Shown one piece after another: positions 23,350 through 34,971 of a DNA stretch of 64,000 bases; positions within the stretch are counted from its first letter, which is position 1, and each line of letters opens with the position of its first letter. This DNA comes from Ceratobasidium sp. AG-K (lineage: Eukaryota; Basidiomycota; Agaricomycetes; Cantharellales; Ceratobasidiaceae). Under the pieces are notes generated by a model. The model had not been told where the DNA came from. It did not search any database and was given only the letters and a program-made list of their open reading frames with translations. Where the stretch lies: assembly GCA_037039685.1 (NCBI GenBank), contig JAWNGF010000007.1:1488001-1552000 (forward strand), written 5' to 3'. The position numbers were made by a program, and so were the translations under genes.

Positions 23350-24905
23350 CCTAGGCCCTCTCAGGCAATTGAGAACTTCACTAATTGCAATTACCAAGTC
23401 TGCAACCAATCTGGTCAGAAGATCCCTCAGGAAGTATCCCTCAACACCCTACCACCAGGAATGAATCCCCTGCACCCTGCCAGTGTCTGCATTCCTCTCT
23501 TCCTCTACCATTTGCTTTGGAAGCACCCTCATCAACCCTGAAGCCTCTGGCACTCATATTGGACAAGGGAAAGGGAACAATGAGGTTGTGGCGGATGACA
23601 ACCTATCAATGAGGTCATTAGGCTCCTAAAGGGAGACCCCGGATCCCAATCCCACTCCAGACCCACATCAGTTGAGTTTCCAAGCCCCAAAATTCTCCCC
23701 AGAAGCACAGGGGAAGCATGAGGCTTTGGACATGATGGGAGAGGCTCTAGGGTGCTCTTTAGCTGCAATGTTGAGCACTCTGATCCAAGGATTAAGCCAG
23801 ACTCCTGGTGCTTCCACCCCCAAGCCCAAGAGCTCTGACAGCATCCTTTCAGTCTGATGACTCCAAAAACACCTTCATGCTGATGAACCTGAAAGAACAC
23901 CAACTACATCTATGGGGACAGTCCTACTGGAGCAAACTTCTCAATGACAACTACAATCTGGTCCTGGTCAGCTAAAAGGCCATTGAAGGTGGCTTTATCT
24001 CCCATTGGTCAGATCCTGGTGCCAAACACATTGCAGAGTGCACAATTCATTCCCTCACTCAAACCCACTCAGCAAATGATCATTCCGCTGACTTCAACAT
24101 CATTTGAAACAATCTCAAGTCTCAGGATAAAGTCCTGATGGCATCATTCCAGCAAGGACTGAAACCAGAAGCCTGACAGATGCAGATTGAGGTTGCAATC
24201 ACTCAAAACATCACAATCCCTGATCAGTTCATTTCTATGGCTTACCTGATTGATAATACACCCATTGAAGCATAATGCACCTGTGGGACTGCCCCTACTA
24301 TTCTTAGACCAGTTCAGGGCAAGTCCAGCAGGTTTGTTACCCATTAAACCAAAGACCAACATTGCACTGGTGCCCAATGCAACAAATGTGGTGGTAATTG
24401 CAAATTTGAATAGTGTAAAACCAGATGGCATGTAGAATGCCTTAAAGGAAATTAGGAAAGGGAGGAACCATTGAGGACATTGAGCAAACCTCCTAGGGAC
24501 CAGGAAAAGTCTAGGGTGCTGCTGTAATAAGTCTGCATGTACCAATGATCCCCCTTTTGTCTTTAGAACCCCTGTATTGTGCTGCTCTTGGTTGCTTGGT
24601 GAATACTAATGCTGATCTCAATTTAGGCCACTTGTGGACACTGACAACAAAGATATTGGTTGCATTTGATTCCATTCCAAACCATAGATATATGAACAAC
24701 CCTGAATTTGTGTGCAGAAACCTTGCAGTGATCTTGACCTGGATAATGGGACTTTTCCAACCATGTACAATACAGGCTCAGACTGTGATTGACTTGCAGC
24801 CATGAGGAAAGGCTGGGATGATGCAGTCAGAGAGAAAGGCTTTGCTGGGCAACCAGTACACTCACTGATGCCCAACCATGTTGCCAATCTGAATGCTGCA
24901 TTCAT
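23350..24905 (+). pseudogene. Ty3 gag-protease region remnant
   Basis: Plus-strand pieces of a gag: Pro/Ser-rich start, capsid fragment near 23950-24230, and a broken zinc knuckle (CNKCGGNCKF ... WHVEC) near 24385-24440. A plus-strand frame follows at 24545-24805. A related copy lies at 41.5-43.6 kb. Confidence 0.5.
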
Positions 24906-25439
24906 TGGACCATTAACTGAGTCTCAGTTATGCTCTTGATCCTCTCTGCCCAGTCAAGTTGATTTTCTGCCTGATCAAGGCTGATATTGTGTTTACTGTG
25001 AGCAATATATTGTCACTACCTGGCATCTGGGGAACTTTTCAATTTTGCTGCTTGGTGACTGTCCTTAGTTAAGCAGACACCTTTTGGTAACCATGGCAAT
25101 AATAGCAGGAGATAGTGTGAGTAATCCTTCACTCTGCCAGATCAGTATGCTTTGTAGGGCAGCCAGAGCATGGCCAAGAACACAAGTTCTTTTGATTCTG
25201 GTTGCACATAAATGTTTTATGTGCTGGAGAATGGTCAATGCCAATTAATGCCACAGTGCAACCTCAACTGCTGTCAGGAAAATTGGGACCACATTATAAC
25301 ATGTGGGCAAGCATGGAAGCCAGTTAATGGCAACAGTCACATGGGAGCCTGGCCAAACATTCTGCCAGCACTAGTACATCAAGTCCCTGTGCAATAACCA
25401 GAAGTAGGGCCACAAAAATGTGGTCCTTTTTCTGTTCTG
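24906..25439. other. uninterpreted degenerate Ty3 interior
   Basis: Short broken frames only. The junction from gag-protease to integrase tail implies that RT, RNase H and the integrase core were deleted here. Confidence 0.3.
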
Positions 25440-25769
25440 GAATGCATAGCCCTCCATTTATATTGCCTGCTGATGCCTGAGACCATGAAGGTCTATGATG
25501 TCTTGGATGTTGCCCTTCTCAGTGCTGTGTGGGGGGACACAAATTCCAAGTGCTGCCTCCAACAATCACCCCTTGTGATCACAGATGCTGGAGAAAAAGT
25601 CTTCAAGGTGGACAAGCTGCTTGGTTGGAAGGTAGAGGGCAGAATTAGGAAGAACAGGGTCTGTTGGCACAGATCAAAGCCTATTGATGTCACCTTTGAG
25701 CTACCTTCTGACCTTGAGCACTTAGAGAACAAACTGTAACACTTCTATGCCAGTCTTCCTGGCACCCCT
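25440..25769 (+). pseudogene. integrase C-terminus and chromodomain remnant
   Basis: LMPETMKVYDVLDVALLSAV is the post-GPY/F stretch. VFKVDKLLGWKVEGRIRKNR with PSDLEHLENKL is a diverged chromodomain like that of the family C elements, ending in a stop at 25737. Confidence 0.65.
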
Positions 25770-26408
25770 TGGCTAGGTGAACTAGAGCAAGTCCAGTGTA
25801 ACACCTCCAACAACTGTCTCATAGTGTCTTTTGCCTCACTACTTTTGCTCTTAGTTTCTTCCTGTGTACTCATAAGGGGCCAGCAATTGTTTTGTTCAAG
25901 ATGAATGTAGGCCCCATTTATGCTACTGCAGGTTCCCATGTGACTGAGGAACACTAGAAATCTTTTCCATCGGTATCAAGGATCCCCTAATCAATACTGA
26001 AACATGTTCCCCCAAGTGGAACAACGCTTCAGCTACCATTTCTTGTTGTCTGTTGCAGGGCTTGAGTTTCTTCATCATAAGGCATCTTATTTTCCTGGTG
26101 ATAGCTTCCATAGCTGAATCCTTATACCAGCCAACAGTTGTGGATCCTTGCAGCCTTGTGCTTGGAGCTTTCCCTTGTTCCTGAGGTGGAGACTGATTGA
26201 CCTGCAGCTGATTGGCACTCCATAGAGGTGCCTGACAAAGATGACACACTTGGAGAAGGTGGGGTTAGGCATGGCAGTAGCTTGAGCACTGAGGATGGGC
26301 CTGGGAATGCAGCTTTTGATGTCTTGGACAACATGTAGCTGGTGGGAGCAATATACAGCTAGTTTGGGGTAATGTCAATGGCTACAGCCAGGTAAGAACA
26401 ATTTGCAA
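25770..26408 (-). pseudogene. family C leader / pre-RT remnant next to its 5' LTR
   Basis: Read on the minus strand from 26408, the sequence starts with a primer-binding-like block (26394-26404) and continues with the same leader and Ser-rich peptide as 60704-61275. It is therefore the 5' interior of a family C element whose 5' LTR is 26409-27366. The rest of that element is not identifiable. Confidence 0.55.
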
Positions 26409-27366
26409 TGTCACAACCCAGTCAGAGAAGGGCACTTTGAAACTATTGAGCTGCTCTTAGGCCTAAGATTCACTGAGAGGCTCCAAAGACAGTTGATAAC
26501 CTGCTCAGGGCAAAGTAGACTGGTGTTGTGACCCAAGGCCCCTCCAATGGACTTTGTCTTCTGGCTGCTTGTCTTGTGTCTCCTTTGTTCTGCTTTCCTT
26601 TGTGTCTGTTTCCTTTGTGCTTGCACAGCCTTAAGCTGCTTCCTGTCTCTTTTGTCTTGCAACTTCCCTTCTTGGCAAGTCATGTTCCTTTGTAGGACAT
26701 GACTCATAGAGCTTTCTGATTGGATAGTTTGTATGACTTGTTTCTTGGCAAGAGTATGACTCATGCCTTTTTCTGAATATATAATGAGGCAACAACAAGC
26801 ATGGCATCCCCATCTTGTTTTACCTTGTCATTTCCCCAACAAACAGTCCCTCACTGGGTTTCCCTCAGGGTTACCTTGGATCCTCAGGCCTCAGTGCCGT
26901 TCACAGTCTACAGTTCACAGCTCTTTGGGTCCCAATTCTCTCCAAGTCTTGACTTGGGCACACATAGTTATGGTCAGCAACCATTATAGTGTTGGGTTGC
27001 AACAAGTGGGTAAACAACAAGGGAAATTGTTCTTGGGGTTCCAAGGTGATTTCCCTTGCAATCTTTATAGCAAGCAGAACAAGAAGCGCCATCTACATGG
27101 GGAAAGCACAAACGGCCCAAAAGGAGCAGGATAAAAACATCAAAAGAAGAATTGCAGGTAGCACATGGAGATCCAAGTGCAGCAACATGGGAAAATCAGA
27201 GGGAAGAGGGTACATGCTGCTTAGCCCTATGTCTATGGAACTGAGTGCAGGAAATCATGAATCAAAACAAACTACATGCCACAGGCTCATTACAACAGAG
27301 AGAGAGAATGGCACACAGTACTAAGGCACAATACTTAGACCATGGTAAGGAGCTTAGCTCGTGACA
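26409..27366 (-). repeat. family C LTR copy b (5' LTR, interrupted)
   Basis: Family C LTR split by a 481-bp insertion at 26524-27004. It is a 5' LTR because the flanking block 26394-26404 is complementary, in transcript sense, to 27024-27034 within the LTR. Confidence 0.7.
26524..27004 (+). repeat. solo LTR related to Element 1, nested in LTR b
   Basis: 481 bp, TGTTGTGACC ... GTTGCAACA, with a TATA box near 26775. Shares the AAGTCATG, ATGACTCA and GATTGG blocks with the Element 1 LTRs. Flanks ACTGG/AGTGG are a 5-bp duplication with one change. Confidence 0.7.
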
Positions 27367-27446
27367 TGAGGTCCACAAGCTGGTCAATGGGGAGCTAGAC
27401 AATGGGATTTGAAAATACTGGATTCATGGGAAAGGATGTACACAGG
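27367..27446. other. short degenerate spacer
   Basis: Nothing recognised. Confidence 0.3.
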
Positions 27447-27649
27447 GCCACAAAAGTTTTGCTGCATGTGACCTTAAAGCTGCTTGACAACTGCAACAGG
27501 CAGTGCAGGTGTCGCAAAATTCAGTAAAAAATAATGTTGGACTGGCATGTATGATTAGTACATGTGTATCTAGTGTCATAGTGAATGACCATGAAGTGAC
27601 TAGTCTTTGATGGAAGGAAGTCAATAAACCCCAGCAAAACTTTTGTGGC
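27447..27649. repeat. 203-bp inverted-repeat element (MITE-like)
   Basis: Begins GCCACAAAAGTTTTGCTG and ends with its exact complement, an 18-bp perfect inverted repeat around about 165 bp of non-coding DNA. Adjacent to the mariner fragment, so it may be a terminal piece or derivative of it. Confidence 0.55.
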
Positions 27650-27739
27650 TTAATTCACTGGGCAAGAGTATTGAACATTACTCAACAATTAGAAACAAGG
27701 AAATTCTGTAATTAATACTCAGTGTGCCCACACTTTGCC

Positions 27740-28440
27740 TCCACCAATGTATGGATTCTGTTAGGAATTGAGTCACATAGATGGTTAATAATTCTTTTGT
27801 CAATTTTCTACCACTCCTCCTGCAGAAACTCCCAAAGTTCAGTCTTGTTGCTTGGAGGTGGCACCCAAGAATGAACCTGCTGGTCTAGGTAATCCCATAG
27901 GTTTTCAATCATACTCATATTGGGACTGGCTGCTGGCCAGGGGAGTGAGTCAATTTCCTGCTTGGCCAGGAAATCACATGCCAGCTTGGTCCATTTCTTC
28001 TGATCTTTATCACATTGGAAGAAGATGTCATGCAGGTCAGTTTCAAGGTTCTCCAGGGACCCAAGCAGATGCTTGTTTAAGAGCTTGATGTACCCAGGTG
28101 ACAAGAGCCCATCATTGATTCAACAATGTTGGCCTACTCTGTCACATGTGACACACCCCTGGACCATGACCCATCCCCCATGGTGAGCCACTTTTTATGG
28201 TGTATAACATGGATATAGGGCTTTCCCAGGTTCCCTCCAAATGCACTGACACCCATCCAAGCCAAGAAGATCAAATTTTGAGGCATTGGCATAGAAAACT
28301 CATGCCAAGTTTGCTGGGGTCCAAAAAAGCCACTTGATTTCCAATTGCTGGTGTGCAGTAATTAGATGGGGCTTCAGTTTGGGGACCTTGCACTGTTGAG
28401 AGTTGTACATGCTTTCATCTTTGAGCCTTTAGCAGACTAT
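27740..28440 (-). pseudogene. Tc1/mariner transposase fragment
   Basis: On the minus strand the DDE-domain end is clear: QCDKDQKKWTKLACDFLAKQ then SLPWPAASPNMSMIENLWDYL, matching the mariner N-D-P-K-H ... PWPAQSPDLNPIENLW region. The second acidic site is damaged (CDKDQK). Upstream pieces continue to about 28440 in shifted frames. Confidence 0.7.
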
Positions 28441-28471
28441 TCAACTGAAACCACAGGAAATGGGGTGTGTT

Positions 28472-28961
28472 TGTCACAACCTGCTCAGAGAAGGGTTGTT
28501 TGGCACTAATGAGCAGGCTCTTAGGTCTGAAGATCACTGAGAGGCTCCAAAAGACATTGGATAACCTGCTCAGGGCAAAGTAGAGTGGATAAACAACAAG
28601 TAAATTGTTCTTGCAGTTCCAAGACAATTTCTCTTGCATCTTTTATAGCAAGGAAACAGAAAGAAGCACTTTCTACATGGGGAAAGCACAGCAAGCCTCA
28701 ATAGAGCAGGATGAGAACATGAGAACCAGAAGGGTGTGAAGCATATGGAGATCCAAGTGCAGCAGTAAGGGAAAATCAGAGAAAGGAAGCAACATGCTGA
28801 TCAGCAACATGTGCAAACTGCTAAGTGAGGGAAGTCACAACAAGGGAGCAACAATCAAAACAAAGTATTTGGCAGAGGATAAGCACAACAACAAGGGAGA
28901 ACAGCACACAAGGTACTGAAGCACAACACATAGTCCATTGTCAAGAGCATGGCTTGTGACA
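28472..28961 (-). repeat. family C LTR copy c (solo)
   Basis: 490 bp, intact ends TGTCACAACC/TTGTGACA, short (490-type) subfamily. No matching flanks. Confidence 0.8.
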
Positions 28962-29120
28962 CAGGCAAAGCACCTCAGCTGGAGGCACCCCAGTGATGCT
29001 TGTTCCCAAGGGACTTGAGGACCTGACCCTGGTGACTGATTATTGTCAGCTTAACAACAACACCATCAAAGCCTGCTACCCTCTGCTGCACCAACAGGAC
29101 CTCCTGGAGCAACTGAAGAC
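28962..29120 (+). pseudogene. RT N-terminal fragment of E4
   Basis: SAGGTPVMLVPKGLEDLTLV then DYCQLNNNTIK: the start of a Ty3 RT palm. It stops at the DIRS-like insertion and resumes at about 34298. Confidence 0.7.
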
Positions 29121-29329
29121 TTAGGCTCTAGTAGCTTCATCACAATACATATGAGGGTAAAGCGTATGGATATGGTAGAAAGAGTGATAGTACATGCAGT
29201 TGCCAAGAACCAGCAGGTTGGTGGGATCTCATCTGTAGCACCCAGATGGGGGTCTAGGGCACCAAGACAGGGTTGGAACTTGCCTTCCAAAGGACAAGGG
29301 GAATGACTCTACTGCCAGCCAAGAAGTGG

Positions 29330-30310
29330 CTAGAGGAGAGTGTATTTGGCACCAGGCACAGGCCTGAGCAGCCTAATAAGCCTGGAACGTGTGTTGACCC
29401 CATTGGCAATCCCAAGAGTTGCAGTTATTACCATGCCACCAGGATCCTGCACCTGGCTCAAGCTGGACAATGGGTGTGTGGGTCTGTTCTTTGGCATAAG
29501 GTTCAAGAGTTTGGTGTGTCTGGCAGCAATTGCTGGCAGGTCTCTCCAATACTCAAAGAACACATCAGAATACCACCTCCTGAGTTCTTTCACCACTTCA
29601 GGAGGAACTCTGTTTTGGAGGAGAGTTGTAGTTCCCCCAATCCAGAAGTTGTGGCCAGTGACTTGATGAGGGCCAAGTGGTGATATAACCTTGTAAATCC
29701 TGTTGATAAGGTGTTCATGTGTTAATGAGTGCCAACCAGATTTGGAACCAGGAGCATTGATCTTCAATAAATGATTGTTTGGGTTGATGGCACTGTTGAT
29801 ATGCAAGTGAGATTCCCTTGCCTTAAGAGGATTGAGCAGATGGGATTGGTGCACCGAGAGGATTGACTCACCATCCACCTGATGTGTCTTTGTCTTTGGG
29901 AGGCAGATTTCCTGCACATTGATCTTAAGAAGAATGACAACAGAGGTCTGTGATGGCTGGGAGGACAGATTGTGTTTGAGTCTAGACAATGCAAGGAACT
30001 CTCCCAGTCTGGCCTGTCCCCAAAAGGCTAATTCTTTTGCACAAGCTAAGCCAGCAATATCCTTTGGGTTCTTACAATCAAGTGTGTTGTGCCGGTCCTC
30101 CAACATTTCAGCTGTGACTGGACAGCATTTGGGCGTCTTGACTCTGTTGGGGTGTTATTCTTGGCACATTGGACTGTTAACAGCAGCCTCTTGCTGCCAT
30201 TCCATTTGGTGTTGCGCAGTTTGTGCAAATGTTGAGAGAGTAGTAAGTGTTGTGCTTGCAGTCATGCCAGCAACCTTCTTGTCCAAGGAGGAAATCAATG
30301 CATATTGAAT
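29330..30310 (-). pseudogene. tyrosine recombinase of the DIRS-like element
   Basis: A 258-codon stretch is open. The catalytic end reads GHNFWIGGTTTLL ... PPEVVKELRRWYSDVFFEYW, matching box B (H-x-x-R) and the nucleophile Tyr of phage-type integrases. The box B Arg is replaced by Trp (CGG to TGG), so the enzyme should be dead. Related DNA breaking-rejoining enzymes are common in basidiomycete genomes. Confidence 0.7.
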
Positions 30311-30869
30311 GTACTCATCTGATGGGAAGCATAAAGGGTCATCCACTCTGTGTGTGGAGCAATAGTTGAGTTAGGCAGCAATTGCCAATGATTAATTATT
30401 CCTTGTGCCTCTTGCCAGGCCTTTCATCATGGCTTTGATAACCTTCTCATTGCCTATATCAGGCAGCACTGAGTCCAGGCTGATCTTCTGGGGGAAGCAG
30501 AAGTTGGGGACAGGTGGATATGTTCCAATCAGTGTGGGTGTTGGCAATGTGGGGTCTGAGGACAAAGTTAAGAATGGGTGCCATCCAAAGGACTCTGGTG
30601 AGGCTGGAACATAAGTCTTTTTGGCACAGAGGCTCTGGACAAGGGATTGAATTGGAGGTACTAGTGGCTTAGCTGTTGTAGTTGCAAACCTTGTATTAAG
30701 TCACATGTGATCAGTGAATTGCATTTGGTGCACTCTGAAGGCACTTGGGTGTGGCAATGCATAAGGCAATCCATTCTCAAAGAGTGTGAATATATGTATT
30801 GGGAAAAGTACTGTACAATAAAGGTCCATTCACACAGTCTGAGATGATAGAACTGCAGGGGCTGAGAAT

Positions 30870-31380
30870 TGTCACAATCTTCTCAGAGAAGGGTTGTTTG
30901 AGACTGATGAGTGGCTCTTAGGGCCTGAGAATCACTGAGCGGCTCCAAAAGATGTTGGATAACCTCCTCAGGGCAAAGTAGAGTGGGTTAACAACAAGGT
31001 AAATCATTCTTGGGATTCCAAGACAATTTCCCTTGCATCTTTTATAGCAAACAGAAGAAAGGAAGTGCTATCTACATGGGGAAAGCACAACAGTCCAAAA
31101 GGAGCATGAAAGGAACATCAGAACAGGAAGAGCATGCAGCACATGGGGATCAATGCGCAGGGCTCCGGAAAAATCACAGACTGGAGATTACATACCCATA
31201 ATTCACGTGTACAAAGGGCTAAGCGAGAGAAGGAACAACAAAGTGGTAAACAACAAAACAAACTACGTGGCAGCCAACAAGCACAGAACAGGGGGAAAAC
31301 CACAAACAGAACAACAAAGGCAGCCAGCAAGTGCTGAAGGCACAGGACACAGACCCTTGTCAGGAGCAAGGCTTGTGACA
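30870..31380 (-). repeat. family C LTR copy d (solo)
   Basis: 511 bp, long (510-type) subfamily. Perfect 5-bp target duplication AGAAT (30865-30869 and 31381-31385). Inserted into the DIRS-like element. Confidence 0.9.
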
Positions 31381-31667
31381 AGAATGGCCAGTCACTCAAA
31401 GGAATCTCAAGTGGCAATGAGGCACATGATACACTGGGTGGGATGACTCCTCTTGATGTGTCATCTGCTGGGTTGTCTGCTGACTTGATGTAGATGACCT
31501 AAATGTGAAGGTTTGCTTGGGCAGCTGGTTCCATGATGCAGATGAAAGTCACATTCTATTGTCTTTTTCTTGATCTACTGGCCAACCATGCATAAACCAC
31601 CCAGTGGTTATCACACACACAAATGATAGATGCATTCCATAAGCCAAGCATGATAGTACCCATCACT

Positions 31668-32780
31668 TTACATCTCAAGGGCAATGGCTTCAGCCCATCT
31701 GATCTTGAGGCCCCTTGTCTTCCATCCGCAATCAGCCTCTAAACCACAAAACATTGTTAATGACAATGCCAATGCTGAAGGAAGATGAGGCATCAGAGGC
31801 AATTGCAATATTGTGTGCCAGTGGGGGTTTTGCAATGGAGGATCCAGAGTCATTGGTGAGTAACTTGTCTCACCACCAGACTGCATTTGCTTGGGCATTG
31901 GTAAGGGTGGGCTTACAAGTGAATCCTTGACTGGAGGCACATGGAAAGGACTGCTCAAAGGCAATGAGGCCAGATAGGAATAGGTATCCAGTGGGCACAG
32001 CAAGCAAGCAATGGACTAGCAGGTCAACCACCTTTCCATGTAATTTAGTAAGACTGAGTCTGTGTCAAGCCAGCTCTCAATGCAGCAAATGTATTTCTTG
32101 CATGTTGCAAGAGGGATCAAGACCCTGCAATGCTCAATATCAAACTGGGAGCCCAGGTAAGTGGACATGTTGGCAAACAGGACCAATTTGGATGATTTCC
32201 AGAGCCATCCAAGTTGGTTGGCAATGCTGTAGTTAGCTTGGAGGGAGAAGTGTGGGGAGAGGCAAGGGGTGTTGGTTGGATGTGGGCATTGTATGAAGAG
32301 GAAGTCATCCACCCATTTCAAACTGTACCAAAGCCAAGTAGGGTGTAAATATGAGCCTATTGCATCACCAAGACATCCAAAGATACTGTTGGCACTCGCT
32401 GCACCAAATGGAAGGAAGGCATCAATGCAGAAACCACCATCCCACATGATGACTGTGTGCAGGTGATCAACCAGGGCAATAGGGACCTGTCTGAATGCTG
32501 AGTTTACATTGCAAGTGGAAACAATGGAGCTCAGTGGTCAGTCATGGATGGTCTGGACAACTTGGTGAAAGAAGCCCCATTCACATGGGAAAAGGTCAGC
32601 GTCAATCTTAGAGTTGAGCAACAAAGATGGTGAGGAGCAAGGGAAGGAGAAGTCATGTACAATTTGAAATTTGACCAGGGCAGAGGGTTTGCCGCCTGTG
32701 CCCAGAGGAGCAGTTGCAAATGGGCCAATTAGTTGTTCTAGTTGGGATTGCCAGAAAGGACCAAAATAGCAACCCAGCAC
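31668..32780 (-). pseudogene. reverse transcriptase / RNase H of the DIRS-like element
   Basis: Motifs in order: FQIVHDFSFPCSSPS, INADxFPCEWG-like block, VNSAFRQVPI, MWDGGFCIDAFLPFGAASAN, and KWVDDFLF with the catalytic Asp pair. An RNase H-like DASSSFSIGI piece follows. This RT type is that of DIRS-group elements, not Ty3. Several stops and frame shifts. Confidence 0.7.
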
Positions 32781-33091
32781 TTACTTGTCTTGTATGTGAT
32801 TTGCAATGAAATTGGGATGGACCAGTGCAGACTTATGCTCAGGATGAACAATTGTTAGTTGGATAGGACATGCTGCACCAATTCTAAAGCCCCCTGCCAG
32901 CCAGGGGGGATATTGCCAAATGCCTCTAGTAAGCCCAGCATGTGCAGCAAGCTCTCCCATGCATCCAGGATCAGATTGGGTTGGATGTTGTGTAGATTAG
33001 AGAGGGATGATGGTGCAAGTGTAGGCACCATAGCTGGCTGATTGACACACAAGGTGCATTTGTGGGGGCTGTGAGAACAAGAGGAGCCAGG

Positions 33092-33830
33092 TCAATGTGT
33101 TAGCCCAATGAAGTCCTTACAATATTTTCCAGCATCAAGCAACCAGAATTTATCGTCTGGGGATTTGGTCAGAATCATGTCTCCTCCACTGTTGAAGGAG
33201 AATAGGATGCACTTGGAGGCCACATAAGGGTCTTGCCCACAGTTAAAGCAACAAATTCTCTTTGGTTCACTAATGTTGATGGAGTTGGATTCAGACATTG
33301 GGGCAGCATTACAAAAGGAATGCTGGCCAGCCCTAGAAGGACCAGCCAATGACAATGATTTGTAAGGTGGAGGGGGTTTGGTTCCGGTGCAATCACCTGA
33401 GGCTGAGATGACAATGGGTTGTTAATTGATTTGTTGTTTTCCTTCACTAATAATGGTGTCAAATTGATTTGTGCTTCTTCAAAAGATTCTTGCTCCCATC
33501 TCCTGTAATGCCAATGAAGACATCCTGATGCCAATTTTCAGGTCTCAAGCCAGTAATTACAGCTAATCCTCTGAGTTCCGTGTTGTATCTGACCAAGAGA
33601 TGCCAGAATCTGGCTCTAAGGGGATAGGCCACAACATTGTTGAAATGAGACTGCAAGGCAGCCGCCAGGTCATCCAAAAAGTGGTCTTGAAGGAGTTCAA
33701 TGAGTTGGGGCATGGCTTCCATGTATTTGTCAAATGTGTATGTGGCTTCAGCCCAACCTGTGACCAGCTGTGGAGGCTTGTGTGACTGGCCCAATAGTGT
33801 GCTTCCCTGCCCAGCACAAATTTGTCAGTT
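33092..33830 (-). pseudogene. gag-like region of the DIRS-like element
   Basis: Encodes a helical domain (FDKYMEAMPQLIELLQDHFL) followed by a zinc-knuckle-like CFNCGQDPYVASKC. The family match is by position and knuckle only. Confidence 0.5.
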
Positions 33831-34297
33831 GTGGATTTTTGTGCATCCAGGCTCTGATGTAGTTATTGGTGAGAAGTAAGATGGAGCAATGTGGGGTCCA
33901 ACTGCCCTTGACAATCTTGGCTACCACTTTTTGGCATTAAGGCATGATGCATAGGCAGCATGTGATTTGCTTTGAACATGCCTGGGCAGTGACGGGATAT
34001 GCTGGCCTCACTTTCAGCATTCCATGATTGGACCTTGTCTGAGTCTGAGCGTGGCAGCTTGTTCTAGGCAGGTGTTGCATAAGGTCAATTGGTCACTTGG
34101 CATGGTTTTAAGCAATGGAGATGAAGGGTGGGAGTTGAAGAAAATTAAGACATGACACTGAGGCGGACACATAGGCTAATATGGTCAATTACTGAGCCAA
34201 CCAACCAGATGCTCTGTGGATAGGCACGCTCCTGCTCAACCTGGCGCCTAAGTTGTGGCTGTACAACTCTGCAAGCTCTGGCAAACAGCTGCGCTGT

Positions 34298-34484
34298 GCA
34301 AAGATACTCACTAAGCAGGATCTGCACTCTGGATACAAAAATGTGTCCATCAAAGAGTGAGATAAGTGGAAAACCGCTTGCAGAATGAAGTACAGCTTGT
34401 TTGAGACTTAGTTTTGCCCTTTGGTCTTTGCAACATCAGTAAACTATATTTGCCTAGCAATCATCCCTGAGATCCCTGAGGGCA
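34298..34484 (+). pseudogene. RT middle fragment of E4
   Basis: TKQDLHSGYKNVSIKE and KWKTACRMKYSLFET then LPFGLCN continue the RT interrupted at 29120. Stops interrupt the frame. Confidence 0.65.
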
Positions 34485-34971
34485 TGTCACAACCTGTTCA
34501 GAGAAGGGTTGTTTGAGACTAATGAGTGGCTCTTAGGCCTGGAAATCACTGAGAGGCTCCAAAAGATGATGGATAACCTCCTCAGGGTGCAGTAGAGGGG
34601 GTAAACAACAAGGTAAATCATCCTTGAGGTTCCAAGATGATGTCCCTTGCATCGTTCATAGCAAGCAAACAAAAGAAGAACTATCTACATGGAGAAAGCA
34701 CAGCAAGCCCAAATGGCACAGGATCAGAATATCAGAAGAAGAAGTGCATGTAGCACATGGGGATCTAAGCGAAGCAGCATGGGAACCAGAGAAAGGAGGC
34801 AACATGCTGATCAGCCTCATGTGCCAAGAACTAAGCAATGGAAGCCACAACAAAGGAGCAGCAATCAAAGCAAAGTACGTGGCAGAAGATAAGCACAACA
34901 ATACAGGAGAACAGCATGCAAGTCACTGAAGCACAACACATAGTCCATTGTCAGGAGCATGGCTTGTGACA
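34485..34971 (-). repeat. family C LTR copy e (solo)
   Basis: 487 bp, short subfamily. Flanks GGGCA and GGGTA, a target duplication with one change. Confidence 0.85.

Larger units (their letters stand above)
29121..34297 (-). mobile_element. DIRS/Ngaro-like tyrosine-recombinase retrotransposon, decayed
   Basis: On the minus strand the order is gag (33830 to 33092), RT/RNase H (32780 to 31668) and tyrosine recombinase (30310 to 29330). This is the layout of YR retrotransposons and there is no DDE integrase. It sits precisely between two halves of a Ty3 RT. About 4.7 kb without the solo LTR at 30870-31380. Terminal repeats were not resolved. Confidence 0.65.

Noticed and set aside
29330..30106. 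A 258-codon ORF as a host gene
   Set aside because: It ends in a tyrosine-recombinase motif set with a lost Arg and lies next to a DIRS-type RT, so it is a transposon relic.
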